A stretch of DNA of 64,000 bases from assembly GCA_016699445.1 (NCBI GenBank), contig CP064976.1, positions 62,001 to 126,000 on the forward strand. The letters run 5' to 3'. The notes beneath the pieces were generated by a model. That model saw only the letters and a program-made list of their open reading frames with translations, was not told the origin of the DNA and did no database searches. Source of the stretch: Deltaproteobacteria bacterium (lineage in GTDB: Bacteria; UBA10199; JACPAL01; GCA-016699445). Of the stretch, positions 48,278-56,031 are shown in pieces. The position numbers and the translations under genes are program-made. Position 1 is the first letter of the stretch, and every line of letters starts with the position of its first letter.

Positions 48278-49081
48278 TTATAAAGGACCTGAAATACCAC
48301 CATCTTTACGCACCCGCCAAAAGTGAACAATCATCAATATAGAAGCCACGATTGGAATAAAAATACAGTGAAGCACATAAAATCTCATCAAGGTAGGAGC
48401 ACCAACCACAGTACCGGCTGTCAACAATGATCGAGCATCATAACGTGGCGTAATCAAACCAGTCAGCTGACGCACCTGTTCAGCCAAAGGACCTTCATGA
48501 CCCATCAAGGGTGTTGCTCGCGCCATATTAGTACCAACGGTCACAGCCCAAATCGCCAATTGATCCCAAGGAAGAAGATATCCTGTGAACGAAAGTAAAA
48601 AGGTAATAACCAAAAGAAGAACACCAATCACCCAGTTAAACTCACGAGGAGGTTTATAAGAACCGGTCAAGAAGACACGGAACATATGAAGCATCACCAA
48701 GATAACCATTCCATGAGCTGCCCAACGATGCATGTTACGCATCATCATTCCAAACGGTACGTCAAACTGAAGATATTTCATATCGACATAGGCATATTCT
48801 GCCACAGGTCGATAATAGAACATCAAAATGACTCCCGTTACCGTCAGAATCAAAAAGAATAAAAAGGTCAAACCACCGGCACACCAGGTGTAAGAAACCT
48901 TAATACCATGCCGACGCATTTTAGAAGGATGAAGATGAAGAAAGACGTTGGAAGCTGTCATCAAAACGCGGTTACGAGGAATATCCTTATAACCATGTCG
49001 AAAGATCGACTTCCAAACATAGGAATCAACAACAGTTTTTTGAATCTCTTGGATTTTTGCTTTTAGCTCAACAATATTCAT
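48278..49081 (-). CDS. Cytochrome b N-terminal (b6-like) subunit
   Basis: Di-haem membrane subunit of the quinol oxidising complex, 267 residues. Four core helices with haem ligands: HRWAAHGMVILVMLHMFRVF and HCIFIPIVASILMIVHFW, and the conserved GYLLPWDQLAIWAVTVGTNM loop. It is split from the C-terminal half as in cytochrome b6f and in many Gram-positive or deltaproteobacterial bc complexes. It lies six bases after the Rieske stop. Confidence 0.93.
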   Translation of the reverse strand: MNIVELKAKIQEIQKTVVDSYVWKSIFRHGYKDIPRNRVLMTASNVFLHLHPSKMRRHGIKVSYTWCAGGLTFLFFLILTVTGVILMFYYRPVAEYAYVDMKYLQFDVPFGMMMRNMHRWAAHGMVILVMLHMFRVFLTGSYKPPREFNWVIGVLLLVITFLLSFTGYLLPWDQLAIWAVTVGTNMARATPLMGHEGPLAEQVRQLTGLITPRYDARSLLTAGTVVGAPTLMRFYVLHCIFIPIVASILMIVHFWRVRKDGGISGPL

Positions 49082-49086
49082 ATTTT

Positions 49087-49620
49087 TTATAAGGTAATAA
49101 ATGAATCAGGATCTTCCCACTGACCTTTTTCATAAAGAAATTTTTTACTTCGATCGACCAGAATGTTGGCTTCGTCATCAAGACGAATAGCCAACCGCTC
49201 TAAAGGTCTTGGAGCTGGACCTTCAAAGTTAATCCCATCTTTTGTAAAACCACTACCATGACAAGGACACTTAAACTTACTTTCCAAAGCTAACCATCGA
49301 GGCGTACAACCTAAGTGCGTACAAATAGCTTGAATTGCAATCAGCTTATCGTCGGTTCTTTCAATCCACACACGCTGATCTTCTTTGAAACGCTCACTCA
49401 CCTCACCCACCTTATAATCATTTACTTTCCCTGCCTTGAAAAGCGGCGAGGGTTCAAAAAGAACCCGGGGAAACATAAAGCGAAGGAAGGCTAATAAGCC
49501 CATTCCAATAGAACCTAAAAAAGTTGCCCAACCGGCGAAACCAAAAAACTCTCTTCGTGTCCAAAGATTGGCTTCATTGGCTCCGGGCTTCAAAGATTGA
49601 CTCTCAGGGATCGTAGACAT
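49087..49620 (-). CDS. Rieske iron-sulfur protein
   Basis: Membrane-anchored 2Fe-2S subunit of 177 residues. ATG 49620 (MSTIPESQSLKPG) has GGAGAG upstream; a longer frame has no good start. A twin-Arg-like signal and membrane helix (WTRREFFGFAGWATFLGSIG) precede the cluster motifs CTHLGC and CPCHGSGF, with the two Cys and two His ligands. It opens the seven-gene operon. Confidence 0.94.
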   Translation of the reverse strand: MSTIPESQSLKPGANEANLWTRREFFGFAGWATFLGSIGMGLLAFLRFMFPRVLFEPSPLFKAGKVNDYKVGEVSERFKEDQRVWIERTDDKLIAIQAICTHLGCTPRWLALESKFKCPCHGSGFTKDGINFEGPAPRPLERLAIRLDDEANILVDRSKKFLYEKGQWEDPDSFITL

Positions 49621-49727
49621 TTCTCTCCAAAAATTTGTTTTAAAAAAAATTTGCGGCCTTATGAGCAAACGACTGACGTTTGTCAAGTGTTTGAAACTCA
49701 CTTTGAAATTCTTAAGAAAAATTCACT

Positions 49728-50639
49728 TTAAAACTTTTTTTCAGAAATATTTTTCATCCAATAAATCGCCTGATCAGCACGAAACCACGTCATCTGTCGC
49801 TTCGCATATTTCTTGGTATTGCGCTTAATGAGCTCAGCCACTTCATCTGTCGGAATGCTTTCGATCAATCCACCGATACTTTCTTTATAGCCAATAATTT
49901 TTAACCCTGGAGATTTTCGTCCCCAACGATTCAGCAAGTTTTCAGATTCTTTCATGAGGCCCAGCTCCATCATCTGATCCACTCTTTGATCAATGCGTAA
50001 AAACAATTCTTCTTTGGGAATATCCAAAGCATATTTTTCAAAGACAAAAGGTTTTTCTTTCTTGGATATTTTTTCCTGCTCTTTTTGTTCTTTCCAAAAT
50101 TGGGAAATTGGTTTGCCGGTCAACCGATAAACTTCCAGAGCTCGAATCAAACGCTGTCTGTTTTGAAAAGGAATACTCTCAGCAGCTTCTGCATCTACAG
50201 ATCGAAGTTCTTCATGAAGACGTCTCAAAGCAGCTAAGCCTTCCTGAGCTATTTCCCGCTCTAACGATCTCCTGATCGCTTCGTCTTTTGAAGGTCCTTC
50301 AAAAATCCCTTCTTCCAAAGCTTTCAAATACAAACCTGTCCCTCCACACAAAATCACTTTTTTGCCACGGGAGTGAATCTCGTGAATGGCTTGGGTGGCC
50401 AAGCGTTCAAAATCTGCTGCAGAAAAAATGTCGTCAGGGTTAAGAATGTCGATGAGATGAAAACGGGCTTGAGATTGCTCTTCAAGAGTGGGCTTGGCCG
50501 TTCCGATATCCATCCCTCGATAAATTTGCCCAGAATCCATACTAATAATTTCAGCATCCAGCTTTTGAGCAAGCTCAATAGCACAAGCTGTCTTTCCAGA
50601 GGCTGTAGGACCACACAGGGTAATGATTTTACTTTTCAC
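49728..50639 (-). CDS. miaA: tRNA dimethylallyltransferase MiaA
   Basis: Adds an isopentenyl group to A37 of tRNAs that read UNN codons. GTG 50639 gives 303 residues, the standard size. Motifs: P-loop LCGPTASGKTACAIELA, EIISMDSGQIYRGMDIGTAKP, HLIDILNPDDIFSAADF, CGGTGLYLKALEEG, and the C-terminal IGYKESIGGLIE and TKKYAKRQMTWFR. No ribosome site is seen before GTG, so the start is the least sure part. Leftward transcription. Confidence 0.94.
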   Translation of the reverse strand: MKSKIITLCGPTASGKTACAIELAQKLDAEIISMDSGQIYRGMDIGTAKPTLEEQSQARFHLIDILNPDDIFSAADFERLATQAIHEIHSRGKKVILCGGTGLYLKALEEGIFEGPSKDEAIRRSLEREIAQEGLAALRRLHEELRSVDAEAAESIPFQNRQRLIRALEVYRLTGKPISQFWKEQKEQEKISKKEKPFVFEKYALDIPKEELFLRIDQRVDQMMELGLMKESENLLNRWGRKSPGLKIIGYKESIGGLIESIPTDEVAELIKRNTKKYAKRQMTWFRADQAIYWMKNISEKKF

Positions 50640-50705
50640 AAATAGTGTCGGTGCCAGGCACTGGCATAAATTGTTGATAATAAATCGTAAAAATAAATTT
50701 CATAC

Positions 50706-50714
50706 TGTGGATAA
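50706..50714 (-). promoter_or_regulatory. Single perfect DnaA box between miaA and msrAB
   Basis: TGTGGATAA, the reverse of TTATCCACA, matches the DnaA box consensus exactly. A 9-base match can occur by chance in AT-rich DNA, so binding is only possible. The surrounding 80 bases hold nothing else clear. Confidence 0.4.
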
Positions 50715-50721
50715 GTCACTG

Positions 50722-51771
50722 TCAATCTCTCAGAAAGTGACACGTATACCCACCTGGATTTTTTTGGAGATAGTCTTGATGGTAGTCTTCAGCTGGATAA
50801 AATTCTCCCGATGGAACAATTTCTGTCACCACAGAATTGGACCATTTGCCAGACTTATTCACGCGATCTTTCACCTGAGTGGCAATTTGTTTTTGCTTTT
50901 CATCTTTATAGAAAATAGCCGAGCGATACTGATTTCCCATATCATGCCCTTGCCGATTGAGAGTCGTAGGATCATGAAGACGAAAAAAATAATTCAAAAG
51001 ATTTTCATAAGAAACTTTTTCAGGATCAAAAACCACCTTGATCGCTTCCGCATGTCCTGTGCGACCTGTGGTAATATCCTGATACGTAGGGTTAGGGAAA
51101 ATGCCTCCTGTATAACCCACTATCGTGTCTTTGACTCCGGGCAATTGACGGATCAATTCTTCCACGCCCCAAAAACATCCCCCTGCCAAAATGGCTATCT
51201 CCAATTTTTTAGCATTGGGATCTTTTGATTCTTTTTGAAAAAGAGACACATACTGCCCATACCCTTCCTTCTCCAAATTTTCGGCGGGGATAAATTTTAA
51301 AGCTGCTGAGTTGATACAAAAACGTTTTCCTCCAGGCCCAGGGCCATCATCAAAGACATGGCCCAAATGAGAATCTCCGCTCTTAGACCGTACTTCTGTT
51401 CGAGTCATAAATAATTTATCATCTTTTCGCGTATCCACCTTGGCAGGCTCAATGGGTTTGGTAAAACTCGGCCAACCAGTTCCAGAATCAAACTTATCGA
51501 GAGAACTAAACAGTGGCTCACCCGTCACAACATCGACGTAAATCCCCTCTTTGTGATTATCCCAATATTCATTCTGAAAGGGAGGCTCAGTGCCTTCATG
51601 TTGAGTCACTTTATACTGCATCGAATTGAGTTTTTGTTTTAACTCAGCATCTGTTGGCTTTGAATATTTTGTCATAGGAAATCCCCAAATTTGACTTTGA
51701 GCCTTTACCTGAGAAATCCAGGCTATAGACACTAAGGCGACTAACAACACTAGTTTTAGCTTCAAACTCAT
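50722..51771 (-). CDS. Periplasmic MsrB-MsrA fusion
   Basis: Repairs oxidised methionine in exported proteins; the fused domains reduce the R and S sulfoxides. Signal peptide KLVLLVALVSIAWISQVKA, then MsrB (about residues 40-170): SGTGWPSFTKPIEP, RSKSGDSHLGHVFDDGPGP and the catalytic Cys in FCINSAALKFIP; the zinc Cys pairs are absent, as in many single-zinc-free members. MsrA follows (about 190-345): ILAGGCFWGVEELIRQ, GHAEAIKVVFDP, GNQYRSAIFY and YHQDYLQKNPGGYTCH. The order B then A is less common than A then B. Confidence 0.94.
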   Translation of the reverse strand: MSLKLKLVLLVALVSIAWISQVKAQSQIWGFPMTKYSKPTDAELKQKLNSMQYKVTQHEGTEPPFQNEYWDNHKEGIYVDVVTGEPLFSSLDKFDSGTGWPSFTKPIEPAKVDTRKDDKLFMTRTEVRSKSGDSHLGHVFDDGPGPGGKRFCINSAALKFIPAENLEKEGYGQYVSLFQKESKDPNAKKLEIAILAGGCFWGVEELIRQLPGVKDTIVGYTGGIFPNPTYQDITTGRTGHAEAIKVVFDPEKVSYENLLNYFFRLHDPTTLNRQGHDMGNQYRSAIFYKDEKQKQIATQVKDRVNKSGKWSNSVVTEIVPSGEFYPAEDYHQDYLQKNPGGYTCHFLRD

Positions 51772-51861
51772 TCACATCTAATATCGTTGAAAAAAAATGG
51801 AATCAATGAGCAACTTTTTTAAATATCTGCCGAAGTAGTCAGGCGATAAGGATAATACATC

Positions 51862-52596
51862 ATGTCTTCATTTACTTTTGCTAGAGTCATTCCTTCTCGA
51901 TCCTCTTTAGAGGTCATGTCCCATGGAATGGTTTTTGAAACAGCTTTAGGAGATTTCCATGCTCACCCAGAGAACAGCAAAAATAAAGGTGGGCCTTGGG
52001 TTATCGATCTATTTGAAGTACGTAATGAGAAAAAGACTCAATTTGCCACTAAGCCTGTTTGTATTTTTGAACCCAGACGACTTGAGTGGACTCATAAATC
52101 TCCTCCTCAACTTCAACCTTTTACAGTTAGTGGATACTTTGAAAACCCCAGATGGCTTCCACCACAAAACATTGTTGCTTTAGACGACTCTGCTTTTTTT
52201 GGCATTACCGATCCGACTTCGACATTGGGCATTTGTGTTTATTTTAGGAGAGATGTTGAAAATACCATCACCTGTTTTCAAAATATTCAGCCTTACCTCG
52301 AAGGATTTTCTGTGACCATTCAAAACAAAAGTATTTCAGTGGATGGGCATACATTTATAACTATTCAGGAGGATGGCTTAGTCATTTCACCTAGAGATCA
52401 TAATAATGGGAATATAAAAATAAATTTTTGCAGAGATATTACAAACCCAACGGAAAGTAGTATTGAAAAAGGAATTAAATTTAAATTTGATCTGATAAAA
52501 AATCAGGCTTTTGTTTTAAGGATTGGTAACGACTCTTTGGCTGTCACTGTAAACAATGAAAAAGAATTTCATTTTTATATTCTTCCAAAACATTAA
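51862..52596 (+). CDS. Unknown beta-rich protein
   Basis: I do not recognise this 244-residue protein. ATG 51862 has AAGGATAA upstream. There is no signal peptide or membrane segment. It is rich in beta-strand-like stretches (ENTITCFQNIQPYLEGFSVT, NKSISVDGHTFITIQEDGL, AFVLRIGNDSLAVTVNNEKE) and looks like a carbohydrate-binding or jelly-roll fold. It is divergent from msrAB and its stop overlaps the end of mutL. No partner gene is evident. Confidence 0.6.
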   Translation: MSSFTFARVIPSRSSLEVMSHGMVFETALGDFHAHPENSKNKGGPWVIDLFEVRNEKKTQFATKPVCIFEPRRLEWTHKSPPQLQPFTVSGYFENPRWLPPQNIVALDDSAFFGITDPTSTLGICVYFRRDVENTITCFQNIQPYLEGFSVTIQNKSISVDGHTFITIQEDGLVISPRDHNNGNIKINFCRDITNPTESSIEKGIKFKFDLIKNQAFVLRIGNDSLAVTVNNEKEFHFYILPKH

Positions 52597-54427
52597 ACTT
52601 TTCGTTTAAACATTTTCTCCAACTCCGAAAATGACACTTCCAATACCGACGGTCGTCCATGCGGACATTGGCCCGCAAAATTGGTGATTTTCATTTCGGC
52701 AATCAGAGCTTCAATTTCAGGATGCGTAAGCTGATCCCCTGCTCTCACCTGACCATGGCACGCCATGCGCTCCAACACTTCATGGATGCGTTGATGAAAA
52801 GGCGTGAGCTTTTCAACGGACTGTAAACTTTCGGCAATATCTTCAATGAGCTCGATAATATCGGTGCCTTCCAAAAGAATCGGAATGGTACGCAGCAAAA
52901 ACGTGTTTCCGCCAAAGTGTTCAATTTCCAAACCCACTTGAGCCAGATCAGGCGCATACTTTTTGACAATTTCACCTTGTGAAGGGCGCAGGTCAAAAGT
53001 TTGAGGGATCAGCAGATGCTGCTTTTGAATGCCACCTTCTTCTAATTGTTTCTTGAGCTTTTCAAAACCGATGCGTTCGTGAGCTGCATGCTGGTCGATT
53101 AAAATCAATTTTTCGGAAGTTTCGCAGAGGAGATAGGTTTGATGCACTTGGCCGATAATCCTAACCGGATCGTCCACAAAGGAGAGCGGAAATGATTTTT
53201 TTTCGTCTGGCGCAGGAGCAAATGAGAATGAATTCGAAAAATCGGACTCAGTTTCAGACTTGGGAGTCGACAGCAGGAGACTCCCAAGTCTGTCAAACTG
53301 AGCCGATTTTGCAGGATGAATCGAATTTGCGGGCGCTGACGGAAAAAAATTATTTCTGCTCTCCGAAACTTCTCTTAAACCCAAAATGCTTTCTTTTCTT
53401 TCTTCACTCACTCCATGCAAAACATCTCTTAAAGCACTTCTCACCAACTCATGCACCAGATTGCTCTGAGCAAATTTTACTTCACTCTTGGTCGGGTGCA
53501 CATTCACATCCACAAAATCTGGAGGGACTTGAATATGAAGTACTACCCATGGGTAACGATGATGCATGAGAAGATTTTCATAAGCGGCCATCACAGCATG
53601 TTGAAGCGTCCTATCTTTCACCATTCGCCCATTCACAAAAAGAAAATGGATTTTGATGATGTACTCGTCACACGATGATCGGTCACATAACCATACACCG
53701 ACATATCCCCTCGTTTAAAATCCACTCTCCGAGAAAACTCAGCGATCTCCTCACCCAATACATCTTTGATACGCCAGCGCAAATCATCTACGGCTGGAGC
53801 CCAAAGCTCGGTCTTACCCTGATGCTTCAACGTAAACTGAATATCAGGACGACACAGGGCCATGGATTCGAGCCAATTAGAAATATGAGAAAATTCTGTC
53901 TCTTTGGATTTTAAAAATTTCAAACGCGCTGGAGTATTGAAAAAAAGACGTTCAATGGAAATACGCGTCCCCTGAGTCAGTGACGACGCCGATTTCTTCA
54001 GAACCTTTCCCCCTTCAATATCAAACCTGACTCCAATAGCCTCTTCTCCCCCTCTTACATTAAGAGGGGGTTGGGGGGAGTTAGCAATCGTTTCCAAAGT
54101 CATAAACGAAATTGCCGCTATCGACGGCATCGCTTCACCACGAAAACCCAAGGTGTGGATATTAAAAAGATCCTCATCCGATCGGATCTTGCTGGTGGCA
54201 TGACGCTCAAGACACATCTGAGCTTCGGCCTCAGTCATCCCAATCCCATTATCCAAAATGACAATTTTTTTCCGTCCACCCTCTTCCACATCTACGTGAA
54301 TTTCACTGGATCCAGCATCGATGGAATTTTCGACCAATTCTTTCACCACCGAAAAAGGTCTTTCGATCACTTCACCGGCAGCGATTTTTGAGATGAGATC
54401 TTCTGATAGTTTTTGAATACGAGACAT
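52593..54427 (-). CDS. mutL: DNA mismatch repair protein MutL, frame broken once
   Basis: Mismatch repair ATPase and, here, endonuclease. Adding one base to the AAAAA at 53637-53641 yields a 611-residue protein with FFFVNGRMVKD across the join. N-terminal GHKL motifs: ELVENSIDAGSSEI, DNGIGM, HATSKI, LGFRGEAMPSIAAIS. C-terminal endonuclease site DQHAAHERIGFE and CPHGRPS are intact. Two palindromic elements are carried inside: one in the ATPase domain (54041-54082) and one in the linker (53238-53310); both stay in frame. The hairpin at 54428-54453 touches the start codon. Confidence 0.92.
53238..53310. repeat. Long palindrome inside the mutL linker
   Basis: Left arm AAAATCGG-CTCAGTTT-GACTTGGGAGTC (53238-53268) and right arm from 53279 to 53310 are complementary with small bulges; the loop is GACAGCAGGA-like. 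The encoded residues (FDRLGSLLLSTPKSETESDF) fall between the ATPase and C-terminal domains, where length is tolerated. It looks like a mobile palindromic element that inserted without breaking the frame. Confidence 0.75.
54041..54082. repeat. Palindromic element inserted within the MutL ATPase domain
   Basis: CCCCCTCTTA (54049-54058) pairs with TAAGAGGGGG (54062-54071) around CAT. On the mutL strand it codes for NSPQPPLNVRGGEE, which is extra compared with MutL proteins and sits between two core strands (TLETIA and IGVRFDIEGG). The same peptide-coding palindrome is familiar from unrelated proteins in other bacteria. Confidence 0.8.
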
Positions 54428-54453
54428 GAGGCTGGTCTTACTGAACCAGCCTC
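54428..54453 (-). promoter_or_regulatory. Hairpin abutting the mutL start codon
   Basis: GAGGCTGGT pairs with ACCAGCCTC around an 8-base loop. On the leftward strand it lies directly before the mutL ATG and after the stop of the beta-helix protein (54469). No T tract follows, so it may act as an mRNA-level block of mutL translation or a weak terminator of the upstream gene. Confidence 0.5.
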
Positions 54454-54468
54454 ATAAGTGAGTCAATC

Positions 54469-55917
54469 TTACTTTCCGAAAAAGAAAGGCATGATTGTTT
54501 TTAATAATCCCGGACGGACACCTTTGGCTGGAGGTGGTGGCGGAGGAGGTGAAGGAGGAGGTGTTGAAGCTGGAGGAGGTGGTGGTGGAGGGGGAGTATA
54601 AGCCACTTCTATGGCGCCAGCATCACAGGGATTTGTATCTGAGTTTTCTCGAATTGTTTTTCGCTCGTCTTCACTAAGACAACTTCTATTGTCACCTGCA
54701 TTGATAGCAAAACTTCCCGATTGAGGTGTGATTGTTCCATCAACAAGATTTAACGACGACAAATTGATATCAACACCACTTCGAGTCAAACGCTGACTTG
54801 TAGGAGCAAAACATCCTGTAGTGTTTTCTAGCGAATTATCCACATTAGTAAAATATCCAAGACAAGAAGTTCCCCCACTACTTTCACGAGATGAGATGAT
54901 AGAATTTTTCAAATCGACAACTTGTGGAGTAGAGCTTTCATTTTGGATACATACGTTATGACCAATTCCATGGTTACTGACGTTATTCACAATGGTCACA
55001 TTATTAAATTGAGTAGGTGCTAAACCTCCATAATAATCAGACTTATTGTAGTTCAAATCGATGCCTCCACAAATATCTGACGCGTGATTTTCAGCAATAG
55101 TGACATTACTTGCTGTCACGCGGGTTCCCCAAACAGCAATTGCACCACCAGTTCTTAATACCTGGTTATTAAAAAGACTCACATTGTAAAGATTGAGACC
55201 TCCCCCATGAGCAAAGATAGCACCCCCATCGCCCGACCATAAGTCGTTGTTATAGATTTTTGAATTACTAATATTCACAGACGCATGATCGGCTGTAATT
55301 CCACCTCCACTTATACCAATCTCATGGTTGTCATGAATACTGCCATTTTCAAAATTGAAAATACTATTGGGCCAAACAACAACCGGAGTAATTTTGCGCT
55401 GCTCTTGGATATCTACATTACGAAAGAGAACCGTTAAAGAAGCAGGGTCTGAATCAGCTGAATTGCCAGCATTAATACTCAGAAGATATTTTCCCGCAGG
55501 ATTTTCCCTAAGCCCTATCAAAGTAAGTCTATCTGTAGGATTCACAGGAACCAATTGAGTCGGGCCTGTAAATACCCAATATGAATTGTCCCGATAAGCA
55601 CCTGTACCACTTTGGGGGATATACCAGGAAAATGCCGCTTCAATGGTCATTGTCGGAAATTGAATCGTATCAAGCCCCGGGTTTGCGTTTGCTTCTTTAA
55701 TAGCCTCACTGAAGGTGCACTGTAAACCTGGAGTACTTAAGTCGACATCACAAATACCATCAGGAGTGACTTCTGGAGCAGCTCCCTCTCCTGAAGCCCC
55801 ATAATCCACCCGATCCCTGGCTTCATTAATAACAAAAGTATTTGCCTGGGCAGCCCAGGGCACAAGAGTAGACAATATCAAAAAAGCCACAAATGAGGGG
55901 GATACTTTTTTCTGCAT
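54469..55917 (-). CDS. Right-handed beta-helix surface protein
   Basis: Exported protein of 482 residues; signal peptide FVAFLILSTLVPWAAQA. It begins with a CSLREAI-like motif (GICDVDLSTPGLQCTFSEAI, KEANANPGLDTIQF), continues with parallel beta-helix coils rich in Asn/Ser (NISNSKIYNNDLWSGDGGAI; HGGGLNLYNVSLFNNQVL), and ends with a proline-rich hinge (two Pro runs) and a short hydrophobic tail LLKTIMPFFFGK. Such proteins are common surface or secreted proteins (pectate-lyase-like fold); no catalytic site can be named. Confidence 0.8.
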   Translation of the reverse strand: MQKKVSPSFVAFLILSTLVPWAAQANTFVINEARDRVDYGASGEGAAPEVTPDGICDVDLSTPGLQCTFSEAIKEANANPGLDTIQFPTMTIEAAFSWYIPQSGTGAYRDNSYWVFTGPTQLVPVNPTDRLTLIGLRENPAGKYLLSINAGNSADSDPASLTVLFRNVDIQEQRKITPVVVWPNSIFNFENGSIHDNHEIGISGGGITADHASVNISNSKIYNNDLWSGDGGAIFAHGGGLNLYNVSLFNNQVLRTGGAIAVWGTRVTASNVTIAENHASDICGGIDLNYNKSDYYGGLAPTQFNNVTIVNNVSNHGIGHNVCIQNESSTPQVVDLKNSIISSRESSGGTSCLGYFTNVDNSLENTTGCFAPTSQRLTRSGVDINLSSLNLVDGTITPQSGSFAINAGDNRSCLSEDERKTIRENSDTNPCDAGAIEVAYTPPPPPPPPASTPPPSPPPPPPPAKGVRPGLLKTIMPFFFGK

Positions 55918-56031
55918 AGAAATCTCCTGTTCAGAACTAAAAACGGAGTTTCGGTCAAAAACTTAAGCAAAAAAATGTTTTTGGATAGTTCTTGATTGAA
56001 AAATCCACTGAGTTTACCATCCGGCCAATTT

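Noticed and set aside
50706..50714. Replication origin at the single DnaA box
   Set aside because: Only one box, no AT-rich unwinding region, no dnaA, dnaN or gidA nearby.
54525..54600. GGAGGT-rich run as a repeat element
   Set aside because: It encodes the proline-rich hinge of the beta-helix protein on the other strand.
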